10,294 nucleotides of DNA, taken from positions 1 to 10,294 of the forward strand of contig CAZYUT010000072.1 in assembly GCA_964650735.1 (NCBI GenBank). Direction: 5' to 3'. Source of the DNA: Dichotomicrobium sp964650735. GTDB taxonomy: Bacteria; Pseudomonadota; Alphaproteobacteria; Rhizobiales; Rhodomicrobiaceae. The first letter of the stretch is position 1. Each line of letters opens with the position of its first letter. The notes beneath the pieces were generated by a model. The model was not told where the DNA came from, searched no databases, and saw nothing but the letters and a program-made list of their open reading frames with translations. Below are positions 1-6,115 of the stretch, piece by piece. The translations under genes and the position numbers were made by a program.

Positions 1-235
1 TCGTCTTGTCGCGGTTGTTGCCCATCAGATGCGGCTTCAGCCGCTCCTTGGCCTCTGGCGACTTGACGAAAACGAAGCGCGCCGGAGAGCAGTTGGCGCT
101 GGTCGGCCCCATCTTGGTCAGGCCGATAATTGCGTGAAGCTGTTCGTCCGTGACCTCGCGATCGTGCCAGGCATTGTGGGTGCGCGCCTCGCGGAAAAGC
201 TGGTCAAGCGCCGCGTCGTCCAGTGGCTTGGCCAT
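1..235 (-). CDS. Nitroreductase-family protein, RutE-like (malonic semialdehyde reductase type), 5' part only
   Basis: The first 78 codons of an FMN-dependent nitroreductase-fold oxidoreductase are visible; the gene runs off the left edge. The N-terminus (MAKPLDDAALDQLF, then EARTHNAW at residues 16-23) and the block GPTSANCSPARFVFV at 43-57, followed by EAKERL, match the start of E. coli RutE, which reduces malonic semialdehyde to 3-hydroxypropionate in pyrimidine breakdown. RutE itself usually has KWGPTSAN, whereas Met stands in the Trp place here. The ATG is preceded by a strong GGGGAGA ribosome site. The gene lies 54 bp downstream of the NifU-family gene on the same strand and may be cotranscribed with it. 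No other rut genes are visible, so RutE is a family assignment rather than a pathway claim; a general NAD(P)H nitroreductase is the alternative. Confidence 0.85.
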   Translation of the reverse strand, partial: MAKPLDDAALDQLFREARTHNAWHDREVTDEQLHAIIGLTKMGPTSANCSPARFVFVKSPEAKERLKPHLMGNNRDKT

Positions 236-289
236 GGTCTCCCCATTTATCTACGTCAAATCCGCGCCGAGTTTACCGGCGCGGCCTGC

Positions 290-856
290 TTACATCACGG
301 GGCGAACGGCCTGGACCTCCGGGACAAAATGGCGCAGCAGGTTCTCGATACCCTGCTGGAGCGTCGCCGTGGAAGACGGGCAGCCCGCGCAGGCGCCACG
401 CATGTGCAGATACACGACGCCGTCGCGATAGGCGTGGAAGGTGATGTCGCCGCCGTCCTGTGCAACAGCCGGGCGCACGCGCGTATCGAGCAGCTCCTTG
501 ATGGTCTTGACCGTGTCGGCGTCTTCTTCAGCGTAGCTTTCCTCGCCGGTCTGCTCTTCTGCCGTATCAGTCACGACCGGCGCGTCGGACATGAAGTGCT
601 CCATGATCGCGCCGAGCACGGCCGGGCGCAGATGCTGCCAGTCGTCGCTGTCGCGCTTGCTCACCGAGATGAAATCGGTCGCCAGAAACACGGCCTCCAC
701 GCCGTCGATGTCGAACAAGCGCGCGGCAAGCGGTGAAGCTTCGGCCGCCTCGGACGGATCGCGGAAATCGCGCGTGCCGGCTGGAAGCACCTCGCGGCCC
801 GGGATGAATTTGAGCGTCGCCGGATTCGGCGTTGCTTCGGTCTGGATGAACATCAT
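290..856 (-). CDS. NifU-family Fe-S cluster carrier (Nfu type)
   Basis: A 188-residue scaffold or carrier that delivers Fe-S clusters to target enzymes in the cytoplasm. Residues 1-90 (MFIQTEATPNPATLKFIPG onward) form the Nfu N-terminal domain, as in mitochondrial NFU1. An acidic linker at about 95-115 follows, then the NifU C-terminal domain at about 116-188. That domain carries the cluster-binding CxxC as Cys156 and Cys159 within RGACAGCPSS, and the conserved VAQDGGDI block at 131-138. Length and domain order are normal for alphaproteobacterial Nfu. The gene starts with two consecutive ATGs (856 and 853) just after GAGGTGC, so the true start is uncertain by one codon. comF lies 141 bp upstream on the same strand, and the leader between them holds two inverted repeats, suggesting its own promoter. 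I leave the symbol empty because nfu, nfuA and nifU are all used for this family. Confidence 0.93.
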   Translation of the reverse strand: MMFIQTEATPNPATLKFIPGREVLPAGTRDFRDPSEAAEASPLAARLFDIDGVEAVFLATDFISVSKRDSDDWQHLRPAVLGAIMEHFMSDAPVVTDTAEEQTGEESYAEEDADTVKTIKELLDTRVRPAVAQDGGDITFHAYRDGVVYLHMRGACAGCPSSTATLQQGIENLLRHFVPEVQAVRPVM

Positions 857-877
857 GCACCTCGGAGTTGGCTAATA

Positions 878-893
878 CCGGCAACCATGCCGG
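878..893 (-). promoter_or_regulatory. Hairpin in the leader of the NifU-family gene
   Basis: A perfect inverted repeat, CCGGCA-ACCA-TGCCGG, with 6-bp arms and a 4-base loop. It ends about 22 bp before the first ATG of the NifU-family gene. In RNA it would form a short stable stem just upstream of the ribosome site, so it could affect translation or RNA stability. No T-run follows it, so it is not a terminator. Its function is inference. Confidence 0.3.
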
Positions 894-897
894 CCGA

Positions 898-927
898 TTT
901 AGAACCCTTATAAACTTCTCTAAGTTT
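898..927 (-). promoter_or_regulatory. Candidate -10 box with overlapping operator-like palindrome upstream of the NifU-family gene
   Basis: On the minus strand TATAAG (912-907) resembles a -10 box, although no good -35 element stands 16-18 bp upstream. An exact inverted repeat, AAACTT-CTCT-AAGTTT (912-927), abuts and shares one base with it. A looser pair, TTTAGAA (898-904) and TTCTCTAAG (916-924), flanks it. This AT-rich patch stands out from the GC-rich surroundings, and the arrangement is what a repressor site over a promoter would look like. The regulator is unknown. Confidence 0.3.
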
Positions 928-997
928 GGGCTTGCTGCGCACGAATTGCAAGCCGCCGCGCGCCGTGTTGGGTCAAATCTGAGGACCAACCGAGCCA

Positions 998-1786
998 TCA
1001 GGCCGTCGGCCGCTCAGGATCGGTCACGCGGGCGACAGCCAGCACGTCCACCGCGACCACGCCCGCCTCCTTCAGCGCCAGCGCGCAGGCCTCCACGGTC
1101 GCGCCCGTCGTGATCACATCGTCGACAAGAAGAACGCGTTTGCCCATCAGCGCGGCAGCGCGCCTTTCCGGCACGCGGAACGCACCCTCGACATTTGTTC
1201 GGCGCTCACCAAAAGCTAGGCCGACTTGTTGCTTGGTGTGGCGCACGCGTTTCAGCCCAAGCATCAGCGGCTTGTCATGTGCCCGCGCCAGCCGCCCGGC
1301 CAGCACCGCCGACTGGTTGAAGCGCCGGCGCAAGAGCCGCCAGGGATGCAGCGGCACTGGTGCGATTGTATCCGCTTCGGCAATCAGCGAGCGGCCCGCA
1401 TCGCTCATCCAGCGCGTGAACAGCGGAACCGCCTCGTGCCGGTCGGCGTATTTGAACGCATGGATGAGGTCCCGCGCCACGCCCTCGAAGGCCAGCGCGG
1501 CCCGCGCGCGGTCGTAAAGCGGCGGATAACGCAGCGCCATGGACGAGACCGGCTGATCTCCGGCATCATACGGGAGCGGAATACCGAGCCGGTCACATAG
1601 CGGCGGGCGGATGAAGCGAAGGCCGCTCCAGCAGCGCGGGCAAAGCGCGTTGTGCTCGTCGAGCGGATCGTGGCACGCGACGCAGATGGGCGGCAGGACG
1701 AGATCGCCCAGATAGCGCAGCCCGGCGGCGGCCCAACTCCGCAGGCTCGCGCGCCCAACATGTGACGGAAGCGACACGGAAATCAC
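998..1786 (-). CDS. comF: ComF-family phosphoribosyltransferase-like protein
   Basis: Up to 262 residues. The N-terminus holds a zinc-ribbon-like part with CVAC (Cys35, Cys38) and CPRC (Cys49, Cys52). A fifth cysteine, Cys64, starts CDRLGIP, where many homologues have a second CxxC; the partner here is Leu67. The rest is a type I phosphoribosyltransferase fold ending in the PRPP loop VLLVDDVITTGAT (218-230). IAPVPLHPWRLLRRRFNQS (141-159) is the typical ComF block. In naturally transformable bacteria ComF helps carry incoming single-stranded DNA; in most alphaproteobacteria its role is not established. The frame opens with GTG at 1786, but GTG at 1777 has a better-placed AGAGG and may be the real start (259 residues). 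The gene diverges from the methyltransferase gene across only about 41 bp, so their promoters must overlap or be very close. Confidence 0.93.
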   Translation of the reverse strand: MISVSLPSHVGRASLRSWAAAGLRYLGDLVLPPICVACHDPLDEHNALCPRCWSGLRFIRPPLCDRLGIPLPYDAGDQPVSSMALRYPPLYDRARAALAFEGVARDLIHAFKYADRHEAVPLFTRWMSDAGRSLIAEADTIAPVPLHPWRLLRRRFNQSAVLAGRLARAHDKPLMLGLKRVRHTKQQVGLAFGERRTNVEGAFRVPERRAAALMGKRVLLVDDVITTGATVEACALALKEAGVVAVDVLAVARVTDPERPTA

Positions 1787-1827
1787 CTCTCACGCGAAAC
1801 GCTCGGACTATAGCAGGCCCAGCACCC

Positions 1828-2751
1828 ATGACCAGCCCGGAACTGTTTGACCGCAAGATGCTTGTACGCCAGCGGGATCGCGCGGCTCAGCGCATCGGGG
1901 CGCATGACTTCTTAATCCAACGCGCGACGGATGACATCGTCGAGCGGCTCTGGGGCATCCAGCGCGAATTTCCGGTCGCGGTGAACCTCGGCGCGCATCA
2001 TGGCGTGCTGTCGCGCGCGATCGCCGCGGTGCCGAGCGTCGGTACAGTCATCAGCGTGGAGGAAAGCGCGGGCCTGCTGCGTCAGTGCCCCGACCCTCGC
2101 GTGCGCGCCGATATGGAAATGCCGCCATTCGGCGGGGAGCGGCTCGATCTGGTCGTCTCGGCGCTGGCGCTGCAATTCGCGAATGACTTGCCGGGCACGC
2201 TGGTGCAAATCCGGCGCGCGCTCAAGCCGGACGGACTGTTCCTCGCCGCGCTGTTCGGTGGGGCGACGCTGCAGGAGCTGCGCGCCGCGCTGATGACCGC
2301 AGAGACGGAGATCACCGGCGGGGCCGCGCCGCGCGTCGCGCCGATGGCCGATGTCCGCGATTTCGGCGGGCTGTTGCAGCGCGCCGGCTTCAACCTGCCG
2401 GTGAGCGACACCGATGTTGTGCAGGTCAGCTACGCGACGCCGTTTGCGCTGATGGAAGAACTGCGCGGAATGGGCGCGGCCAATGCACTGCGTGAGCGCG
2501 CGAGCCGGCCGCTGCGCCGCGATGTGCTGATGCGCGCGGCGGAGATTTACGCCGAGCATTACGGGACCGAGGATGGGCGCGTCACCGCGACCTTCGAGAT
2601 CATCACGCTGACCGGCTGGGCGCCGCACGAGAGCCAGCAGAAGCCGCTGCGTCCCGGCTCGGCGCAGGCACGGTTGGCAGAGGCGCTCGGCACCGAGGAG
2701 CGCAGCTGCGGCGTCAAGGCCGACCCGGGCCCGGTCAGAAAGCCGGAGTGA
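1828..2751 (+). CDS. SAM-dependent methyltransferase-fold protein, BioC/NDUFAF5-like
   Basis: A 307-residue class I methyltransferase-fold protein. FDRKMLVRQRDRAA (7-20) is the usual N-terminus of the family that includes mitochondrial NDUFAF5. The tail FEIITLTGWAPHESQQKPL (256-274) is characteristic of the alphaproteobacterial members. NDUFAF5 acts in complex I assembly by hydroxylating an arginine of NDUFS7; related proteins are annotated as malonyl-ACP methyltransferase BioC. With no bio genes nearby I favour the NDUFAF5-like role, as inference. Motif I reads VNLGAHHGVLSR (52-63) and lacks the usual GxGxG glycines. SVEES (76-80) occupies the acidic position after strand 2. I chose ATG 1828 because it gives the family N-terminus and clears the comF start; an in-frame ATG at 1762 would overlap comF. 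The 3' end overlaps the convergent aldolase gene by 17 bp. Confidence 0.88.
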   Translation: MTSPELFDRKMLVRQRDRAAQRIGAHDFLIQRATDDIVERLWGIQREFPVAVNLGAHHGVLSRAIAAVPSVGTVISVEESAGLLRQCPDPRVRADMEMPPFGGERLDLVVSALALQFANDLPGTLVQIRRALKPDGLFLAALFGGATLQELRAALMTAETEITGGAAPRVAPMADVRDFGGLLQRAGFNLPVSDTDVVQVSYATPFALMEELRGMGAANALRERASRPLRRDVLMRAAEIYAEHYGTEDGRVTATFEIITLTGWAPHESQQKPLRPGSAQARLAEALGTEERSCGVKADPGPVRKPE

Positions 2752-3646
2752 ACCCGGCGGCTTCCAGATCGCGAATGAGCTTCGAGGCGGCGGCCTGGTC
2801 GAGCGGCGTCAGCGGCGGGCGCACGGTCCGCAGGGACGGAGCGTCGCGGTAATGCGCCAGCACGGCCTTGAGCGCCGGGATGGTGCCGGCCTCGCGGATC
2901 ACCGCGCGGATCTTCGAAATCTGCGCCTGCAGATCCTCGGCCTCCGGCTCCTCCCACTTCTGGTAAAGCTCAGCGATCATCGGAGCGTTGATGTTGGCCA
3001 TCGCCGTGATGGTGCCCGCACCGCCCGCGCGCCGGTTCTCCAGCAGGAAATCCTCGCTGCCCGAGAACACAGCGAAGCCCGGCAGCGCCTTCAGCACCGC
3101 CTCGGTGTATGCCCAATCGCCGGTGGAATCCTTGAGACCCACCACGGTGTCGGGGAAGGCCTCGGCCAGCCGCTTGACCAATGCGAGCGGCCAGCCGACC
3201 TGCGCCACCGGCGGGATGTGATAGAGGTAGATGTGCAGCGTCTTGCTGTCGATGCGGGCGATCAGCTCGCTGACATAGCGGAACAAGCCCTCGTCGCTGA
3301 CATTCTTGTAGTAGAACGGCGGCAGCAGCAACACGCCGCGGCAGCCAAGCTCAATGGCCTGTCGCGTCAGCGTCAGCGTGTCCGCTAGCGAGCACAGGCC
3401 GGTGCCCGGCATCAACACGTCAGGATCGATGCCGTTGTCGATCAGCCCGCGCAGAAGCTGCTTGCGCTCGGTCTGGCCCAGCGATGTCGCCTCGCTCGTC
3501 GTGCCGAAGGGCGCAAGCGCGTCGCAGCCTTTTGAGAGCAGCCAGTGCGCGTGCTCGTAGAACCTGTCCTCGTCGATCGCCCCGTCATCCTTGACGGGCG
3601 TCAGCATCGGCGCAAAGACGCCGCTCATACGGTCATTGTTGGCCAT
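2735..3646 (-). CDS. Dihydrodipicolinate synthase-family (DHDPS/NAL) aldolase, probably not DapA
   Basis: A 303-residue class I aldolase of the DHDPS/N-acetylneuraminate lyase superfamily, which forms a Schiff base between a lysine and a 2-oxo acid. The Schiff-base lysine is Lys172 in VVGLKDSTGDW, and the catalytic tyrosine is Tyr142 in YLYHIPP. The 2-oxo acid site is GTTSE (48-52) where DapA has GTTGE. DapA's YNVPxRTG segment is replaced by YHIPPVAQVG, so the arginine that holds the aspartate-semialdehyde carboxylate is missing; lysine synthesis is therefore unlikely and the substrate unknown. ATG 3646 is preferred because AAGG lies 7 bp upstream; a TTG six bases earlier is also in frame. 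The gene follows the GST gene by 15 bp, which indicates one operon, and overlaps the convergent methyltransferase gene by 17 bp. Confidence 0.9.
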   Translation of the reverse strand: MANNDRMSGVFAPMLTPVKDDGAIDEDRFYEHAHWLLSKGCDALAPFGTTSEATSLGQTERKQLLRGLIDNGIDPDVLMPGTGLCSLADTLTLTRQAIELGCRGVLLLPPFYYKNVSDEGLFRYVSELIARIDSKTLHIYLYHIPPVAQVGWPLALVKRLAEAFPDTVVGLKDSTGDWAYTEAVLKALPGFAVFSGSEDFLLENRRAGGAGTITAMANINAPMIAELYQKWEEPEAEDLQAQISKIRAVIREAGTIPALKAVLAHYRDAPSLRTVRPPLTPLDQAAASKLIRDLEAAGFTPAF

Positions 3647-3661
3647 GTTCAATCCTTCTGG

Positions 3662-4291
3662 TCAGGGCATCGGGATCTGCTGGTCCGGATTCGGCACGGC
3701 ATAACCGCGCGTCACCGCCGGCCGTTCGGCGATCGCGAGATACCACCGCTTGACGTTCGGATAATCGTTCAGGGCGATGGTCTGATAATCGAAGCGCGCG
3801 ATCCACGGGAAGATCGCCATATCCGCGATCGTGTAGACATCGGCAACGAATTCTCGATCCGCAAGCCGCCGGTCGAGCACGCCGTAAAGCCGCTTTCCTT
3901 CCGTGAGATAGCGCTGCTCGGCATACGCGCTCACGCCCGGGTTGAACTTGACGAAGTGATGAACCTGCCCCAGGAACGGGCCCGGCCCGCCCATCTGCCA
4001 CATCAGCCATTCGACCGTGCGCCACTTGCCCTCGAAATCCTGCGGCCAGAACTGCCCGGTCTTCTCCGCCAGATACATCAGGATCGCGCCGGATTCCATC
4101 AGCGTCAGCCCGGTGTCGTGATCGCGGATCGCCGGGATCTTGTTGTTCGGGCTGAGCGCCAGGAACTCCGGCGAGAATTGCTCGTCCTGTCCGATGTTGA
4201 TCGGAATGACGTTGTAGTCCAGCCCCATTTCTTCCAGCGCGATGGAGACCTTGCGCCCGTTCGGCGTCGCCCAAGTGTAAAGGTCGATCAT
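3662..4291 (-). CDS. Glutathione S-transferase family protein, nu-class (YfcG/YghU)-like
   Basis: A 209-residue cytosolic GST-fold protein. The thioredoxin-like domain covers about 1-80: MIDLYTWATPNGRK, then EEMGLDYNVIPINIG, then SPNNKIPAI with the cis-proline, then MESGAILMYLAEKTG. The helical domain follows. Thr9 and Asn11 in ATPNG sit where E. coli YfcG, a disulfide-bond reductase of the nu class, has its glutathione-contacting Thr and Asn; there is no catalytic Cys or Ser at that position. A glutathione-dependent thiol-disulfide role is therefore likelier than classic conjugation. ATG 4291 is chosen because it gives the family N-terminus and is preceded by AGAGGAAG. An open frame continues upstream but runs through the intergenic repeat. 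The gene lies 15 bp upstream of the aldolase gene and 121 bp downstream of the AEC permease gene, all on one strand. Confidence 0.93.
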   Translation of the reverse strand: MIDLYTWATPNGRKVSIALEEMGLDYNVIPINIGQDEQFSPEFLALSPNNKIPAIRDHDTGLTLMESGAILMYLAEKTGQFWPQDFEGKWRTVEWLMWQMGGPGPFLGQVHHFVKFNPGVSAYAEQRYLTEGKRLYGVLDRRLADREFVADVYTIADMAIFPWIARFDYQTIALNDYPNVKRWYLAIAERPAVTRGYAVPNPDQQIPMP

Positions 4292-4368
4292 GTGGCTTCC
4301 TCTGAGTGCATTGGATTGCGGGGTTATGACACGGGCGCGGGCGCGATGGCCAGCCGCCCGATATGGAC

Positions 4369-4411
4369 GCGCATTTGATCCGCAAACCGGTGCCCACTTT
4401 TCGGAATGCGC
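4369..4411. repeat. Intergenic palindromic repeat, Hyphomicrobiales type
   Basis: The outer arms GCGCATT (4369-4375) and AATGCGC (4405-4411) are exact inverted repeats. Inside, CCGCAAA (4380-4386) pairs imperfectly with TTTTCGG, around a core ACCGGTGCCCAC. The whole resembles the dispersed short element (GATCCG-AAACCGGT-CCCACTTTTCGG) I recall as abundant in intergenic spaces of rhizobial genomes. The element ends one base before the stop codon of the AEC permease gene. As RNA it would form a stem between the permease and the GST, where it could trim or stabilise the messenger. Only one copy is in this window, so membership of a repeat family rests on memory. Confidence 0.6.
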
Positions 4412-4412
4412 T

Positions 4413-5339
4413 TCACGGCATGAGCCCGGCGAGGCGCATGGCAAAAATCCAGCCCGTGACCGTCAGCGCACTGAGGACAGTGGTAAAGAAGACGATCGCG
4501 GAAACGAACTGCGGCTGCGCGCGGTACTGTGCCGCGAAGATCGCCAGCATGATGCCAGTCGGCGTTGCCGTTCCGACGACGAAGAACGCGACCATCGCAT
4601 CAGGAAAGCCCGTCGCTACCGCCAGCGCCCATGTCACCGCAGGCGCGGCGAGCAGCTTGATGGCCGCCGTACTCGCCAATGGGCCGCGCGCTGTCTCCGC
4701 CGTCACGGTCGTTAGCTGGGCGCCCAGCAAGAACAGCGCCAGCGGTGTAAACGCATCGCCCATAAGTTCCAGTGGCGTTGCGATCGCAACTGGCAAACTG
4801 ACCTCGAAGCCCTTGATCAAGAGCCCGGCCGCCACGGCGGGCAGAACGGGCGAGCCGAACAGCAGCTTGGTCACGCTCGGCCCGTCCGGCCGCCCACGCG
4901 CCATCAGCCAGATGCCCACTGTCGAGACCAGCACCATGTGCGTGCTCACGGCGATGGTCTGGTGCAGCAGGAAGTCAGACGGAAAGGTCAGCGCGATCAG
5001 CGGCAGGCCATAATTTCCGCTATTGGGGAAGGCGATCAGCCAGCCGAACAGGTGCCGCGTATCCGCGCTTTGGCCGAGCACCAGCGCCAGCCCATAGCCA
5101 AGCAGATAATGCGCCGCGAACTGAAGCACCACGAACCAGGCTGTCGGCCAGATCTCGATCAGCGGGATTTCGGCCGAGGTGAGGAAGTGAACCAGTGCGG
5201 CGGGCAGGATGACATTCACCATCATCCGTGACAGCGTGTCGAGATCGAAGACGAGCCGCCGCTGGGCAAACCAGCCCAGCGCCACGAGCACGAGCACGGG
5301 CAGGGTAATGCCCGTCAGAATGTCGATAAAGATCGCCAC
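4413..5339 (-). CDS. AEC (auxin efflux carrier) family transporter
   Basis: A 308-residue inner-membrane protein with about ten hydrophobic segments, at roughly 10-26, 39-54, 65-89, 97-119, 125-147, 159-177, 190-209, 224-244, 248-271 and 279-303. The broken-helix motif FPNSGNYGLPL (104-114) in segment 4, and GTATPTGIMLAIFAAQY (256-272) in the penultimate segment, are family signatures. AEC permeases move organic anions such as malate or malonate, or auxin-like compounds; substrate cannot be read from sequence. The start is GTG at 5339 with AGGA about 7 bp upstream. The gene is first in a same-strand series with the GST and aldolase genes, suggesting uptake or export linked to their chemistry. 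The 121-bp gap with a palindrome leaves open whether they share a transcript. Confidence 0.92.
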   Translation of the reverse strand: MAIFIDILTGITLPVLVLVALGWFAQRRLVFDLDTLSRMMVNVILPAALVHFLTSAEIPLIEIWPTAWFVVLQFAAHYLLGYGLALVLGQSADTRHLFGWLIAFPNSGNYGLPLIALTFPSDFLLHQTIAVSTHMVLVSTVGIWLMARGRPDGPSVTKLLFGSPVLPAVAAGLLIKGFEVSLPVAIATPLELMGDAFTPLALFLLGAQLTTVTAETARGPLASTAAIKLLAAPAVTWALAVATGFPDAMVAFFVVGTATPTGIMLAIFAAQYRAQPQFVSAIVFFTTVLSALTVTGWIFAMRLAGLMP

Positions 5340-5454
5340 GGATCGTTCCTGCCGGGGTCATGAGAAGAGCATACGCGCTGGCGGATTCATGCTGCATTTG
5401 CGTGGTTGTCAAGGGAGATAGGAGAGATTTGAGAAACGCCGGCCGGTAAGAAAT

Positions 5455-5487
5455 GCGGCCCGCCGGGTCTCTCCGGCAGGCCGTTTT
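5455..5487 (-). terminator. Hairpin after the bacterioferritin gene, candidate terminator
   Basis: GGCCCGCCGG (5457-5466) pairs with CCGGCAGGCC (5473-5482), with one mismatch and a 6-base loop, about 19 bp beyond the bacterioferritin stop. On the minus strand the stem is followed by GCATTTCTT, a weak T-rich tail. On the plus strand GTTTT follows, but no plus-strand gene reads into it. It most likely ends the bacterioferritin transcript before the AEC gene. Confidence 0.55.
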
Positions 5488-5500
5488 GCATCATGACGCC

Positions 5501-6001
5501 TCAGTCGTCGTCGTCTTCGTCGTCCGCCTCAGACCTGCGGACCTGCAGTTGCATGTATCCCTGCTCGCCGAGCCGGTCGAGCAGACCAAGCTGCGTCTCC
5601 AGCCACTCGATATGACCTTCCTCGTCGTGGACCAGATCGGTGAACAGATCACGGCTGACCAGGTCGCCTGCCTCCTGGCATGCCTGAGCTGCCTGGGTGT
5701 AGAACCGGCGCGCCTCATGCTCGTCGCGCAGGTCGGCCTCGAACATGTCGCGCAGCGTCTGCGCCCGGTTGACCTTGTTCATCGAGGTCATGTCCGGATC
5801 GCCCTCAAGGAACAGCATCCGCTCGATTAGCATGTTGGCATGACCCTGCTCCTCCTGCATTTCCTCGGTCATCTTGTCAGCGAGCCCTTCCAGGCCCCAA
5901 TCCTTCAGGATGTGCGAATGCAGCAAGTATTGATGGGCCGCGGTGAACTCCATCGTCAGGGCCTTCTGCAGGTGCTCGATGACGACGTCTTCGCCTTTCA
6001 T
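5501..6001 (-). CDS. bfr: Bacterioferritin-type ferritin lacking the haem-ligating methionine
   Basis: A 166-residue four-helix ferritin subunit that stores iron in a 24-mer shell. It aligns without gaps to the numbering of E. coli Bfr, and all six ferroxidase ligands are present: Glu18, Glu51, His54, Glu94, Glu127 and His130. Tyr25, Glu47 and Trp133 are also kept. Residue 52, Met in haem-binding Bfr (the axial ligand at the dimer interface), is Gln here (EEQGHA), so this subunit should not bind haem in the usual way. The C-terminus ends in an acidic run after Arg156 (SEADDEDDDD) that E. coli Bfr lacks. ATG 6001 is chosen for the family start MKGEDVVIEHL and the GGAGAG ribosome site; the frame is open further upstream. 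The gene lies 114 bp after nadQ. A small inverted repeat, CCCAA-GAGA-TTGGG (6052-6065), lies in that gap. Confidence 0.92.
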   Translation of the reverse strand: MKGEDVVIEHLQKALTMEFTAAHQYLLHSHILKDWGLEGLADKMTEEMQEEQGHANMLIERMLFLEGDPDMTSMNKVNRAQTLRDMFEADLRDEHEARRFYTQAAQACQEAGDLVSRDLFTDLVHDEEGHIEWLETQLGLLDRLGEQGYMQLQVRRSEADDEDDDD

Positions 6002-6115
6002 GACACTCTCCGTTCGTTGGCTTGCGGTGTGGGCGCGTTCGGTATCCATGACCCAAGAGATTGGGCGCGAGAGAAGATGCCGAACAATCGTTGACGGAAC
6101 GCGACCAGGGCAGGC

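Noticed and set aside
29..736. Plus-strand open frame opposite the NifU-family and nitroreductase genes
   Set aside because: It is antisense to two well-recognised proteins, has shadow-like composition, and crosses their intergenic gap.
898..924. Irr-type iron-control box upstream of the NifU-family gene
   Set aside because: TTTAGAA and TTCTCTAAG look like half sites, but they are 11 bp apart and one arm has an extra base; the motif as I know it has the arms almost adjacent. Kept only as a general inverted repeat.
1762..1827. N-terminal extension of the methyltransferase from an upstream ATG
   Set aside because: It would overlap the divergent comF start, and the added 22 residues do not look like the family N-terminus, which begins at MTSPELFDRK.
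2735..3646. Annotating the DHDPS-family protein as lysine-biosynthetic DapA
   Set aside because: The Schiff-base Lys and the Tyr are present, but the carboxylate-binding arginine segment is replaced by YHIPPVAQVG and the GTTGE motif is GTTSE.
3545..4378. Plus-strand open frame opposite the GST and aldolase genes
   Set aside because: Both opposing proteins have clear family signatures; this frame has a biased His/Arg/Asp composition typical of GC-rich antisense frames.
6052..6065. CCCAA-GAGA-TTGGG repeat between nadQ and bfr as a terminator or operator
   Set aside because: The arms are only 5 bp, no T-run follows, and no promoter element is recognisable beside it; it could easily occur by chance.
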